DNA from: Pseudobdellovibrionaceae bacterium
GTDB lineage: Bacteria > Bdellovibrionota > Bdellovibrionia > Bdellovibrionales > Bdellovibrionaceae
DNA: 64,000 nt
Assembly (NCBI GenBank): GCA_016719575.1
Contig: JADJYV010000013.1
Location: forward strand, 1,488,001 to 1,552,000
Reading direction: 5' to 3'
Shown here: positions 16,873-26,084 of the stretch, piece after piece
Layout: each line of letters opens with the position of its first letter
Numbering within the stretch: position 1 is the stretch's first letter
Position numbers and translations under genes: made by a program
Notes under the pieces: generated by a model
Seen by the model: only the letters and a program-made list of their open reading frames with translations
Databases searched by the model: none
What the model was told of the DNA's origin: nothing

Positions 16873-16885
16873 GAAATGTCGCAAC

Positions 16886-16924
16886 ATACCGCCACTAAAG
16901 ATCTTCGTGGTGGCGGTATTTCCA
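16886..16924. terminator. Hairpin between convergent pepA and the small membrane-protein gene
   Basis: ATACCGCCAC at 16886-16895 pairs with GTGGTGGCGGTAT at 16907-16919, followed by TTTCC. It lies 13 bases past the pepA stop and overlaps the end of the minus-strand gene. The stem is strong but the T tract is short. Confidence 0.5.
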
Positions 16925-17116
16925 TAAAAACAACATCAGCATTGTAACCGTAAATAAAATTGATAGCGCGAGTCCGATGCCATACCCCTCACCCGGATAC
17001 TCAGAATAATTTAGTCCAAAATAGAGAATAAATATCTTTCCAATAAGGGTTGGCATTAGAAATGCGCGAATGAACTGAGCCAATGTGTTTTTCGTAGGGT
17101 TCTTTTGTTCGGTCAT
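16895..17116 (-). CDS. Small membrane protein of unknown function
   Basis: A 73-residue protein with two hydrophobic segments (FLMPTLIGKIFILYFGL and GIGLALSILFTVTMLMLFLW) separated by a short loop, ending in charged residues. No known motif is seen. It starts seven bases after the stop of the TMTC-like gene, so it is the last gene of a three-gene minus-strand operon. Confidence 0.55.
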   Translation of the reverse strand: MTEQKNPTKNTLAQFIRAFLMPTLIGKIFILYFGLNYSEYPGEGYGIGLALSILFTVTMLMLFLWKYRHHEDL

Positions 17117-17123
17117 GATATCC

Positions 17124-18983
17124 CTATTTGACTCGACGAGGGCGCGCCCTTGGATGAGTTAAATTTTTGGATCGTTCTTGAATACTTTGTATTAAGGCAA
17201 TCTCTTTTGCAACCAATTCTCTCTGTTGTTGTTTCTGATAAATCTGCAGCAACTGCAAATGTGGCTCTAGATAAAGAGAGTCTATAGCTGTGGCCATTTG
17301 AAATGATTCTATCGCCTTTTCATATCGACTAGTTTCTGAATAAACCACTCCCATATTGTGAAAGGTTTCTGCCTGATTCGGATTTACAGAAATAGCCTTT
17401 TGAAAAATTTCTAAGGCCTTGTCTAAATTTTTATTTCGGTAATAAATAACACCAAGATTATGCCAGGCAACACTGAGTTCTGGATCCAGCGTCACGGCCG
17501 CCTGGTAGTGTACAAGTGCCCTGCTATAATCACCTTGCTTTTCGAGAATGACTCCTAGATTTAAATTTGCGCGCGGCGATTTTGCATCTATTACTAGTGC
17601 CTTCTCCAAATATTTTTGCGCCTCTGACAAATTATTCATATCCAAAAAAGCAAGTCCAAGATTGATATAAGGATCGATGTAGCTTGGTCTTAGAGTAAGG
17701 GCGGCATTCAATTCAGAAAGCGCCAAAGGATATTCGCCCTGATCTAAATAAAGACTGCCAAGATTATTTCTTGCAATGGAACTCTTTGGAAACTTAGCGA
17801 CTTCGTCTTGCCAAAGAGACTGTGAACTCGCCCAGACCCGGTTGCGCTGTACCGTCAGGATACCAAAAGTTACCATTATCGCCGTCAAAACCAATCGCCC
17901 ACTCAGCTTTTTGAAAAAAGCACCTTTCTCGAAAACTTCAAACCAAATTACTGAAATGAGAAAAAACAATCCCAAACTTGGTAAATACATAAATCGATCG
18001 GCAAATGCAAAATTATTGCCAAAAGGGATAATCTGAAGAACCGGAAAAATTGTCAGTATGAAAAAAAGGCCGCCTGCAATGGACGACATTTTAATCATTC
18101 GATTTTTATAAGAAAGCAAAATGACGACGGCAAGAAAAGCTATTGCCACTCCATATTCAGTCCAAGATGCCGTTACAACTCCCCGCTCATAAAAGGCACT
18201 TAGCTTTAACGGAACAATCATTTGATGAAGGTAGAAGGCTAAAGAATCAAAGCCTCGCTGAATCGCATCGAAAACGGTGCTCTCATTTTCTGGCAAGTGT
18301 TCGCCACGATTGTGCAATAACAAGTGCACATAAGTAAACACCGCGCCAACAATTGCAAAAGGAATCTGTAAAAAACAAGATCGTTTACCAAAGTCCCCAC
18401 GCCAAAGGTGCATCATCAGCAGAATCGCCGGCAAGGTAATGGCCATAAATTTTGCAAACAAGCCCAATGTAAATAACAATAATGCTAAAAGATAAAATGA
18501 CTTCTTAGGCCGCTTTATTAAAAAGTAATAATAACTCAACAGTGCCAACAAAAAGAAGAATGTTGATAAAACATCTTTTCGTTCTGCCACCCAAGTTACC
18601 GACTCCACGTGGAGTGGGTGTAACGCAAACAGCAGTGCCGTTACAAAGGACACAAAGAGCCGTCCTGATGTTATTAACCGTATCAGTATAAAAATTAGAA
18701 CGACATTCGCTATATGAAACAAGATATTGGTAAGATGAAAGTAAAATGGGTCAAGACCAAAAAAATAGTGTTCAATTGCAAATGTAACTATCACCAAGGG
18801 GATATAGTCTTCTGCGACCTTGCTAGTGAAAACTTTCTTAAGGTCAAAATTTGAAACGAGTGGGTTTTCGTAAACTAAGGCGGGGTCGTCGTAATTAACA
18901 AAATTATTTTGAAGCGCATTAAAATAGACCGAAAAAGTCGCCAGACAAAGAAATGCAAGAGCGATAATACTTTCTCTTTTCAT
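17124..18983 (-). CDS. TMTC/PMT-like membrane protein with C-terminal TPR repeats
   Basis: 619 residues. The first ~390 are a polytopic membrane domain with an acidic luminal motif (NYDDPALVYENP) and the family block HPLHVESVTWVAERKDVLS. This matches TPR-containing glycosyltransferase-like proteins of the TMTC (DUF1736) type. Residues about 400-600 are at least five TPR units (ARNNLGSLYLDQGEYPLALS, ANLNLGVILEKQGDYSRAL). In eukaryotes TMTC proteins O-mannosylate proteins; bacterial relatives are largely uncharacterised, so transfer of a lipid-linked sugar is only an inference. It lies between two membrane-associated genes of unknown function, 10 and 7 bases away. Confidence 0.7.
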   Translation of the reverse strand: MKRESIIALAFLCLATFSVYFNALQNNFVNYDDPALVYENPLVSNFDLKKVFTSKVAEDYIPLVIVTFAIEHYFFGLDPFYFHLTNILFHIANVVLIFILIRLITSGRLFVSFVTALLFALHPLHVESVTWVAERKDVLSTFFFLLALLSYYYFLIKRPKKSFYLLALLLFTLGLFAKFMAITLPAILLMMHLWRGDFGKRSCFLQIPFAIVGAVFTYVHLLLHNRGEHLPENESTVFDAIQRGFDSLAFYLHQMIVPLKLSAFYERGVVTASWTEYGVAIAFLAVVILLSYKNRMIKMSSIAGGLFFILTIFPVLQIIPFGNNFAFADRFMYLPSLGLFFLISVIWFEVFEKGAFFKKLSGRLVLTAIMVTFGILTVQRNRVWASSQSLWQDEVAKFPKSSIARNNLGSLYLDQGEYPLALSELNAALTLRPSYIDPYINLGLAFLDMNNLSEAQKYLEKALVIDAKSPRANLNLGVILEKQGDYSRALVHYQAAVTLDPELSVAWHNLGVIYYRNKNLDKALEIFQKAISVNPNQAETFHNMGVVYSETSRYEKAIESFQMATAIDSLYLEPHLQLLQIYQKQQQRELVAKEIALIQSIQERSKNLTHPRARPRRVK

Positions 18984-18993
18984 TTTATTTCAT

Positions 18994-19650
18994 CTACTTA
19001 AAATTGATTAGCATGGGGTGACTAAGAATTGCACTTAGTTCTTGGTTGTCAACCAGCAGTTCTTTTTGCAAACCCGGATTCGAAAGTCGAACCGATGTCA
19101 AAAGCCAGCGTGTAGGCCACTGTTCGGATACACCATGAAATCTCAAAGTTACAGGCTTACTATCCCGATATTGAATCTCTCCGTCGCCAGGTTTCTCTGT
19201 CATAATTTTGTCGAATGGAATCAATATCGGATTGATCTTTGTCATATCCGTCGAAAACTCACAGGCCCCTTCTACTTCCATTTCAGGCCGCTCGCCGCTT
19301 ACGGCAACTCCATCGGCAACAAATCTCAGCGTGACTTTTTCGAACTCCTGGCAAGCTAGCGTTTTTTCTCCGGTTAGTTTGGCCATTGCAAAATGACCCA
19401 ACTCGACACCTAAGCTGGACTGCATTCGCACGACACTCGCCCCCTCAAGAAGTCTTTTTTTCATCGCAAGCGTCAAGTCCGTTCCGCTGAGGTTAGAAAA
19501 ATCTGAGACCTGCCTAACTGCCGCCGGGTCACGATTTACAGGCTCCCAGTAAGCAGTGCGCACAATCATCCCGTAGCCAAATAAAAAAGAAATCGCGAAC
19601 AAAACGAATATCGTTCCCAACTTTTTCAAAGGTTCCCCCAGTGCCCCCAT
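18994..19650 (-). CDS. Membrane-anchored hypothetical protein
   Basis: A 218-residue protein with one N-terminal membrane anchor (LGTIFVLFAISFLFGYGMIV) and a periplasmic remainder of mixed helices and strands (LRFVADGVAVSGERPEMEVE). I recognise no domain. It is the first gene of the operon with the TMTC-like protein, starting 10 bases upstream of it, so it may serve the same envelope process. No clear ribosome-binding site is seen before its ATG. Confidence 0.55.
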   Translation of the reverse strand: MGALGEPLKKLGTIFVLFAISFLFGYGMIVRTAYWEPVNRDPAAVRQVSDFSNLSGTDLTLAMKKRLLEGASVVRMQSSLGVELGHFAMAKLTGEKTLACQEFEKVTLRFVADGVAVSGERPEMEVEGACEFSTDMTKINPILIPFDKIMTEKPGDGEIQYRDSKPVTLRFHGVSEQWPTRWLLTSVRLSNPGLQKELLVDNQELSAILSHPMLINFK

Positions 19651-19690
19651 TCTAGCATATTTTTAGATTCGCGTATTTTGTATTGCATTG

Positions 19691-19715
19691 ACCCCCAGAC
19701 CTAAGCCCTGGGGTG
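19691..19715 (-). terminator. Stem-loop downstream of gshA, weak terminator
   Basis: CCCCAG and CTGGGG flank a nine-base loop just past the gshA stop. There is no good T run on either strand, so termination efficiency is uncertain. Confidence 0.35.
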
Positions 19716-19719
19716 TCCT

Positions 19720-20970
19720 TTAATCAGAACAACTCGCGTATTTATACCCACGAAAATCAACGCCCATTTCTTTGGCTTCTTGCGCGATCGCAAGCAAACC
19801 TAGCTTAGCACTCCAACCGTAGACATTTTCCTGAGGACACCCCTCTGCTCGAACTGCCAGGTCAGACACACACAGGCGTTTGTAGACCGCTCCCGGGCTA
19901 TTCAGACTCTCTGTTGAGCTTTTTTCTGAGTGTGTTCTTAAGAACCCACCTGCAAGCTCGCACCCAATCATATAAATGACTGGCTCAGCCGAAGATCCTT
20001 CTGCCGAAACAATTGAAGGGATGCCTTCCTGAATAATCACTTCTTGAACCTCACGGCCACCTTTTGACGCCTTCATCTTCTTTCGTGATTTGTAGCTCCA
20101 CTGACGAACCTCATCTCCGGAGCCTACGCGTATGACCGCCAAACCATATGTTCCTGCATTGTTTTTCACAAAAACGAAAGGTTCTTGCTGAATTCCACGA
20201 CGCTGATACTCAGACCTAAGCTTTGCAAGAAACTGATCAACTTTGTTTGCTAATTCGTTACGGCTTTCTTCGCCGTTGATATCAAAATGTAGAAATTCTT
20301 CGGTTTCAACACGTAAAAAGAATGGATCAAATTTTGCTACTTCTGCAAATTCGTTCACAAGTTGATTATAAAACTTAAAATAGCGGCTCTTCTTTCGCTG
20401 ATACCACCCGAGCTCACGAGGGGGATTCATAGCAATATCAATGGTACTTGCCCAACTCTCATAAGCTTCTGAAAAGTCGTTGTTACTAATAATCAAATCC
20501 GCCTTGAATTCTTGCATCAAAGAACTCGTTTTAATTGCTGATCCGACAAGCAATTCTCGACCCGAAGCGCTTTGGATTTTAAGTGGCTCGACCAAGGGGC
20601 GAGGAATCGCCACCCGAACGGACTTACCCGCTGCTTCGATTAAGGACTGAATTGTAAAAACATTATCCCAATAATAAGGATTTGCTGTGTGCTCTTCAGT
20701 GACTAGTAAGACATTTTTAATTTGCGACCCATAGTGGGTTTCGATGTAACTCCCCATCAAACCAATGGAGGTCTCTTTATCTGTCGGACATATATTATTG
20801 AACCCCGCAGGGAAAATATTGGCATCGACATTCGAAACCTTATAACCAGCATCGCGAATATCATAACTCGAATATATTGGATAGGCGAGCTTGCCAGTCT
20901 TTTCTTTAAACCACGAGCAAATCTCATTTGCGTGCGAAAGCGTCTGCTTGTGTAGTAAGTCTTTAACCAT
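19720..20970 (-). CDS. gshA: Glutamate-cysteine ligase (T. ferrooxidans-type)
   Basis: 416 residues. The sequence matches my recollection of the short GshA family first defined in Acidithiobacillus/proteobacteria: N-terminal NVDANIFPAGFNNICP, central SNNDFSEAYESWA, FVKNNAGTYGLAVIRV and C-terminal ARLGLLAIAQEA-like helices. It makes gamma-glutamylcysteine from Glu and Cys with ATP, the first step to glutathione. An AGAGGTG site lies nine bases before ATG. No gshB is visible in this window. It is the last gene of an operon beginning with two ArsA-like ATPases. Confidence 0.85.
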   Translation of the reverse strand: MVKDLLHKQTLSHANEICSWFKEKTGKLAYPIYSSYDIRDAGYKVSNVDANIFPAGFNNICPTDKETSIGLMGSYIETHYGSQIKNVLLVTEEHTANPYYWDNVFTIQSLIEAAGKSVRVAIPRPLVEPLKIQSASGRELLVGSAIKTSSLMQEFKADLIISNNDFSEAYESWASTIDIAMNPPRELGWYQRKKSRYFKFYNQLVNEFAEVAKFDPFFLRVETEEFLHFDINGEESRNELANKVDQFLAKLRSEYQRRGIQQEPFVFVKNNAGTYGLAVIRVGSGDEVRQWSYKSRKKMKASKGGREVQEVIIQEGIPSIVSAEGSSAEPVIYMIGCELAGGFLRTHSEKSSTESLNSPGAVYKRLCVSDLAVRAEGCPQENVYGWSAKLGLLAIAQEAKEMGVDFRGYKYASCSD

Positions 20971-20994
20971 AATTAAGCACCTCTTGCTTTTAAC

Positions 20995-22077
20995 CTACAA
21001 GTTTGGATCTTCGGATGGAACGACTTTAATTGGATTCTTTGGCATCGGAAGTTTCTTATTTGGCTTCGCAACCCTCGGAGTATAGATAGGGCTTTGCAAT
21101 AACAACTCGACCCGCCCCTGCAGCGAATCCAAGTATTCAAAAAATTTCTTCTGATATTCATTAGTCACCCCTTCACGAAAGGGGTGGTAGAGCTGCGCGT
21201 CTTTTATAAGTTCTAAAAACGGAACTGCTAAACGCAGCTGTTCGTCTCGTTTGATCTTTGCTGCTACAAGGGCATCATAGCCAGAGGGTTCGACAAGCCC
21301 GTCGATCGACGTCCACAAATCCAAATAAATTTTTTGCAGTTTAAGTTGCGCTCTTGCAGACCAGGTTTCATCATTAAATTGCAAGGACCGAATGAGATAC
21401 TTTTGCACGGTCAGCTGGCCTTGAATAATAGCCAAAATATTATCAGCAGAAAGTTGATTGGTAGAAATTGACCCCATGTTGAAGTAAATTTTCGCAAGCC
21501 AATTATCTGTCAAGGGACCATTGTGAATGTCAAAAACCTGTTTTAAACCCTTTTCCGCCTGCACCAACCACCGAGCGGCCTCAGCGGAATTGCTTTCTTT
21601 TGCGTAGATCATTGCAATTCGCGATGGAATCTCGGCCACAACTATTTCAGCCGGAAGATGGTCTTGATACTCCCTTGCTTCGAGTAACGTCGTTAGAACG
21701 CGTTGGTCATCACCTAAAGCTTCATATACAAAAGACAGGCGGTAAACACTTAAAGCAGAAATTTCTGGCTGATGTTGGCCTGAAAATTTCGAAATTATTT
21801 GATAAATAGCTGACGCCTCGGACCAGCGCTCAAGTCCTTCCAGGGCACTTGCCCTATAATAGCGGGCCCGTTGAAGCCTCAAAGAGTACGGGTACTCACT
21901 CTGAAAACTCTCTGTTAATAATACAACCTCTTGATAGAGGCCTGCCTTTAGCGCCCCTTCTATCTTTTGCATTTCTAATTGCTCTGGATCCCTGACCGCC
22001 AGATTGGTCTCTTGCCTCTGTAACAAACTACAAGAGAGGTTCATGCTTATGAACAGTATTATCCACATAAATCTCAC
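20995..22077 (-). CDS. TPR-like lipoprotein
   Basis: A 360-residue protein with a signal peptide ending in a lipobox (MNLSC), so it is likely anchored in the outer or inner membrane facing the periplasm. The body is helical with TPR-like units (ARYYRASALEGLERWSEASAIY, LSFVYEALGDDQRVL), and the Pro/Lys-rich tail may be disordered. Its start overlaps the ArsA-like gene upstream by four bases, and gshA starts 24 bases after it. Its function is unknown; the operon suggests a link to the paired ATPases. Confidence 0.65.
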   Translation of the reverse strand: MRFMWIILFISMNLSCSLLQRQETNLAVRDPEQLEMQKIEGALKAGLYQEVVLLTESFQSEYPYSLRLQRARYYRASALEGLERWSEASAIYQIISKFSGQHQPEISALSVYRLSFVYEALGDDQRVLTTLLEAREYQDHLPAEIVVAEIPSRIAMIYAKESNSAEAARWLVQAEKGLKQVFDIHNGPLTDNWLAKIYFNMGSISTNQLSADNILAIIQGQLTVQKYLIRSLQFNDETWSARAQLKLQKIYLDLWTSIDGLVEPSGYDALVAAKIKRDEQLRLAVPFLELIKDAQLYHPFREGVTNEYQKKFFEYLDSLQGRVELLLQSPIYTPRVAKPNKKLPMPKNPIKVVPSEDPNL

Positions 22078-23138
22078 TGACCATCTCCTTGAGCCCTGAT
22101 TATTTCTGCCATCACCTCTAAACCCAACAAATCAGAAATCGGCCGATTAATGTCTGGAAGTCGAATCACCTTCGTCTGTGCTTCATGCTTTTTTGCAAAA
22201 GTGGCATGAATTCGCTCACGACAAGCATAAAATTCTTTTTCTTCTTTGTACAAAGCAAAAAGATTTTTTGAACCCACGGGAGCCTCTGCTGGCAATGCCT
22301 CATGGAGGTTTAACCATTCAGGGTGAGATCTGTTCATAATAATTGAATTTATATGGTATCCACCCTTGCGCAACTCAGTAAAAAAATATTCTGCCTCGAC
22401 GAGTTTCGCCTGATCAAAACTTGTGATTAAACAAAACTTGGTCTCTGGGTCTACCAACATTCTATGGACCCTTGTTATCCGCTCCTCGAGTTTTTCTTGC
22501 CACTGCTCAATGCTCATAAAGAAATCGGCCAGCTGCCTCAGAAGCTCACTCCCTGTGATATTTTCCAAAATATTCATGACCTGCTTGGTCCCAGCATTAA
22601 AAATATTCATAAGCCGACCGCGAGTCGAGTTGCTTTTCGATTCTCGAAACCAGCGCGCAACCTTATCGTTAAACAAACTGGAAAGCTTCTGTGGTGCATT
22701 CAAAAAATCAATGGCGTGTTTTGCTGGAGGCGTATCTAAAACAATCAAATCGAACTCTCCGGATTCATAAGCTGAATAGAGCTTTTCTAAGGCTGTAAAA
22801 TCTTGGGAACCACTAAGGCTCGTCGAGAGTTTCTGGTAAAGCTTGTTATTGAAAAGTTTTTTGGCCGCCTCAGACTTTGCAGCGGCCCGCAAGACAAAAT
22901 CATCGAAAGTTTTTTTATGATCAACAATCGAGGCATACAATTCACCTTTATAGCTTTGCCCGGGTACCTTGCAAATATCTTTACTTCCTTCAATCCCAAG
23001 AGTCGTTGCCAGTCTTTTCGCTGGATCAATTGTCAAAACCAAAACCTTGGCACCCTGTTTTGCTGCCAAAACCCCCATCGCAGCAGCAAGAGTCGTTTTT
23101 CCTACGCCGCCATTTCCGACACAAACAAGAATCTTCAT
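22074..23138 (-). CDS. ArsA/GET3-like ATPase, paralogue 1
   Basis: About 354 residues from ATG 23138, which overlaps the previous stop (TAATG); a longer frame adds 18 non-conserved residues. The N terminus is an ArsA-type P-loop, ILVCVGNGGVGKTTLAAAM, followed by LVLTIDPAKRLA and the switch region LIVLDTPPAKHAIDFL. The first Lys of the deviant Walker motif (KGGVGKT) is Asn here. Such ATPases drive anion efflux or tail-anchored protein targeting in other organisms. No arsB or arsenic genes are nearby, so arsenic resistance is unlikely. Confidence 0.8.
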   Translation of the reverse strand: MKILVCVGNGGVGKTTLAAAMGVLAAKQGAKVLVLTIDPAKRLATTLGIEGSKDICKVPGQSYKGELYASIVDHKKTFDDFVLRAAAKSEAAKKLFNNKLYQKLSTSLSGSQDFTALEKLYSAYESGEFDLIVLDTPPAKHAIDFLNAPQKLSSLFNDKVARWFRESKSNSTRGRLMNIFNAGTKQVMNILENITGSELLRQLADFFMSIEQWQEKLEERITRVHRMLVDPETKFCLITSFDQAKLVEAEYFFTELRKGGYHINSIIMNRSHPEWLNLHEALPAEAPVGSKNLFALYKEEKEFYACRERIHATFAKKHEAQTKVIRLPDINRPISDLLGLEVMAEIIRAQGDGQ

Positions 23139-24010
23139 TACTTTAGCCTCGCCGCTAAAACTTCTAAAACTTGCATGACCTCGTGACTCCACACCATAGG
23201 CAACGTCTGAGTCGTTGGATCTCTGCCCATCACTCGAGTCCTCATTTCAAGGTGCATTCCCTGAAGCATCCGATGCTGTTTTGAAAACTCTCGAAACTCC
23301 GCATTTGAACAGGCTTCTGCGGCTACAAATTCAGCTTCGGACAAGCTCTTTGTGTTGAATTTATTCAAAATGATCTGAGGTGTGATTCCATAATTCGCCT
23401 TGAGTTGGTCAAAAAGTTCTTCGGTCTCACGCACAGGAAGCTCTTCTGGCAAACAAACAATGAAATACTGGCACACACGAGGGTCTCGAAGAACACGGTC
23501 AATACTGCGACTTTGTTCTCCCATCGGACCAACCTTTACAATCTCGGCCATGCCAACGGGCGCCCCCATAAGTGCAGCAAAGTGACCTGTCGCATAACAA
23601 TCTATTATAATACAATCGAAGGGCAGTTTGGGACCATGGTTTCTAGGGCCGCTCGTTGCCTTCCCCATAATTGCCAGCTCTGGCAGGGCCGGGGCCACAT
23701 TAATAAAGGCTCTCATCACCGCGTTTTCGAAAAAGAGCTTATAGAGAGTTTCCACCTTTATGAGGTGCAATATGTACTCTCTTAAACAACTTTGACCGGT
23801 CCATAATGCGACTGAAAAGTTCTCTTGGACCATCGTAGGCTCGTGACCGACAGACGATAAGCTAAAAAAATCCTTATAAAAGCTCTGATCTCCTATTTCG
23901 ACAAGAAGAGTTTTGCGCCCGCTTTTGGCTTTTTTAATTGCCAATGCAGCCGCGACGGTCGACTTGCCAACCCCCCCTTTTCCTGTCACAAAAAATATCT
24001 CTGGATTCAT
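23138..24010 (-). CDS. ArsA/GET3-like ATPase, paralogue 2
   Basis: 290 residues with a canonical deviant Walker A (FVTGKGGVGKSTVAAALA), LLVEIGDQ and the switch region CIIIDCYATGHFAALM. It keeps the signature Lys that the neighbouring paralogue has lost. Side-by-side ArsA paralogues suggest a heterodimer, like the A1-A2 halves of classical ArsA. This gene heads the operon (ArsA2, ArsA1, TPR lipoprotein, gshA). It is divergent from tig across a 127-base gap. Confidence 0.8.
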   Translation of the reverse strand: MNPEIFFVTGKGGVGKSTVAAALAIKKAKSGRKTLLVEIGDQSFYKDFFSLSSVGHEPTMVQENFSVALWTGQSCLREYILHLIKVETLYKLFFENAVMRAFINVAPALPELAIMGKATSGPRNHGPKLPFDCIIIDCYATGHFAALMGAPVGMAEIVKVGPMGEQSRSIDRVLRDPRVCQYFIVCLPEELPVRETEELFDQLKANYGITPQIILNKFNTKSLSEAEFVAAEACSNAEFREFSKQHRMLQGMHLEMRTRVMGRDPTTQTLPMVWSHEVMQVLEVLAARLK

Positions 24011-24137
24011 AGATCCCTAAGTGTCCACGAGCAAAGGCATGAAGGCATTGCGCGCGGCGCAAATCACTTGCCATTCGAGAGGCAATCTTCTAGTATCCCG
24101 GTTATTTTGACGCTACTGCAAAAACCGAGGAGCCCTC

Positions 24138-25451
24138 ATGAAAACAAATCTCGAGAAAGTTTCTTCTCTTCAACGAAAAATTAACGTAGAGGTGCCAATC
24201 GCCGTTGTGCAAAACACCTTCAACAGAATTTTTCAAGACCTTCAAAGAGAAGTCACTATTAAGGGCTTCCGCAAAGGACGCGCTCCTATCGGGACAATCA
24301 AAAGCATGTATGGGGACCGCATCAAACAAGATGTCGCTCAAGAGCTCATTCAAATGCATTATATTAAGGCCCTGACAGAGCACAAATTGGATCCGATTAG
24401 CAATCCTGAATTCGAATTCGATGTCCCCTCCGAATCCAAAGATTTTTCGTTTTCAGCGTCGTTCGATGTGCGTCCTGAAGTGCAACTTAAAAAATACGAA
24501 GGACTCCAAGTTGAAAAAGAGAAGTTCCATTTTGACGTCAAAAAAGTAGCTGACGTTCTTGAAAACATTCGTTCTTCAAGAGCCACCTTTGAAGACGTCA
24601 CTGAAGATCGCCCGGCAAAGATTGGAGATGTTTCAGTGGTCGACTTTGAAGGTTTTGTTGACGGCAAACCTTTAGAAAATGGAACGGGCACAAACCACAA
24701 CCTCGAGCTCGGTGCAAAGCAATTCATAGATGGCTTTGAAGAAGGTGTCGTCGGCATGAAGGTGGGGCAAGAGAAAACTTTGAATTTAAATTTCCCAACG
24801 CCTTACCATTCAGCAGATTTGGCGGGTAAGCCCGTTGAATTTAAAGTCAAATTGGTTGGTTTGAAGCACAAAGTACTTCCTGAGCTTAACGATGAGTTTC
24901 TAAAAAGCCTCGGTGGCCCAGCAAGCCTCGAAGAACTGAAAAAAACAATTCACGATGACCTCGAAAGCACTGAAAAAAAGAGAATTGAAGATTCTTATAA
25001 AAACCGCTTACTCAAAGTTCTCGTAAAAGAAAATCCCGTTGAAGTTCCAAGATCACTGTTAAATGACCAAAAAAACTCCCTTATCGAAGACTTCAAAAAG
25101 CGCATGTCTGAACAAGGCATGTCTCCCGCTGATTTTCAGGATTATGTCAAAAAATGGGACTCTGACTTTGAAAAGACTGCTGCAGAAATGATCCAATCGA
25201 GCTTTCTTATAGATGCCATCGCTCAAAAACATAATCTGCACTGTAAAGATGAAGACCTTGAGAAAAAATATAAAGAATATGCTGCGCAAACAGGTATTGA
25301 AGAAACTCGAATTCGCGAGTTTTACGGTCGTCCTGAACAAACAAGTCGTCTAAGCTACATGATCTCTGAAGAAAAGGTGATTGATTTTCTTAATAAGTCT
25401 GCAAAAGTAAAAGAGGTTTCTGCAGATGAGCTTAAGGACGAACAAAACTAA
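24138..25451 (+). CDS. tig: Trigger factor, ribosome-associated chaperone
   Basis: 437 residues with the three trigger-factor regions. The N-terminal ribosome-binding domain carries the signature KGFRKGRAPIGTIKSMYG, close to the usual GFRKGKVP motif. The FKBP-like isomerase domain covers about 150-245 (DVSVVDFEGFVDGKPLENG, MKVGQEKTLNLNFP). The C-terminal helical arms follow. It binds nascent chains at the ribosome exit. It has its own promoter region, apart from clpP, and AGGAG lies nine bases upstream of ATG. Confidence 0.96.
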   Translation: MKTNLEKVSSLQRKINVEVPIAVVQNTFNRIFQDLQREVTIKGFRKGRAPIGTIKSMYGDRIKQDVAQELIQMHYIKALTEHKLDPISNPEFEFDVPSESKDFSFSASFDVRPEVQLKKYEGLQVEKEKFHFDVKKVADVLENIRSSRATFEDVTEDRPAKIGDVSVVDFEGFVDGKPLENGTGTNHNLELGAKQFIDGFEEGVVGMKVGQEKTLNLNFPTPYHSADLAGKPVEFKVKLVGLKHKVLPELNDEFLKSLGGPASLEELKKTIHDDLESTEKKRIEDSYKNRLLKVLVKENPVEVPRSLLNDQKNSLIEDFKKRMSEQGMSPADFQDYVKKWDSDFEKTAAEMIQSSFLIDAIAQKHNLHCKDEDLEKKYKEYAAQTGIEETRIREFYGRPEQTSRLSYMISEEKVIDFLNKSAKVKEVSADELKDEQN

Positions 25452-25469
25452 AATTTAAAACTCGATCGG

Positions 25470-26027
25470 TTATCGGCAGTATTGGTATTGCTCGAAATAC
25501 TTCTGGCATACAGTGTATTGCGACTGACAATCATTGGAATCGGTCGAGTTATAATGAGTGAGAGGGCAAGTTCTTGGGGCCCCATAGTTTACGACCACTT
25601 CAAAAGCTCCACGAACGACTCCCTGTCCAAGATTTCTAAGTTGGAAATCAATTTTATTAATACCAGGCAACAAAAGTGGGCGCTGAAAAAGTGTTGAAAT
25701 CCACAAATTAAAAGAATCGCTGCTCCGGCCTAAGGTGGAATTATAGTTGGAAATTCTGTCTCGACGAGTACCGTCTGCTCTCAAGCAACTGAGAGCGACC
25801 TCGTCGGCTTTAACTCCTGCTGGACCTATAAAATAATCATAACTCGCGGGATCTAATACTGAGTCACGACAGTTGTAGGATGCTGAAGTTCCATCTGAAC
25901 AGTGAACGACAACTTGACCTTGAATTGCATAAGCAACAAAGTTATTGCCCGAAGAAAAGCCGGGACCCGCCGCAAAAGTGGATCGGGTTATTAAAAATAG
26001 AGGAATTAAAAGTTTCATTACAGTCAC
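25470..26027 (-). CDS. Secreted Cys-containing hypothetical protein
   Basis: A 185-residue protein starting at GTG 26027 (AGGGA upstream) or ATG 26018. A signal peptide (MKLLIPLFLITRSTFA) is followed by a beta-rich domain (NNFVAYAIQGQVVVHCSDG) with several Cys (SYNC, LSCL, RTCPL, DCQSQYTVCQ and a final YCR), probably disulfide-bonded. I do not recognise it. It is convergent with tig, with only 18 bases between the two stops and no clear terminator. Confidence 0.6.
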   Translation of the reverse strand: MTVMKLLIPLFLITRSTFAAGPGFSSGNNFVAYAIQGQVVVHCSDGTSASYNCRDSVLDPASYDYFIGPAGVKADEVALSCLRADGTRRDRISNYNSTLGRSSDSFNLWISTLFQRPLLLPGINKIDFQLRNLGQGVVRGAFEVVVNYGAPRTCPLTHYNSTDSNDCQSQYTVCQKYFEQYQYCR

Positions 26028-26084
26028 GAGGGTTCCCTTTAGAAAGACCCTAAGACGGCTTTTCTAAAAATGCAAACGCCTTGC

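Noticed and set aside
22074..24010. Arsenic-resistance operon
   Set aside because: No arsB, arsR or arsC is present, and the ATPases sit with a TPR lipoprotein and GshA.
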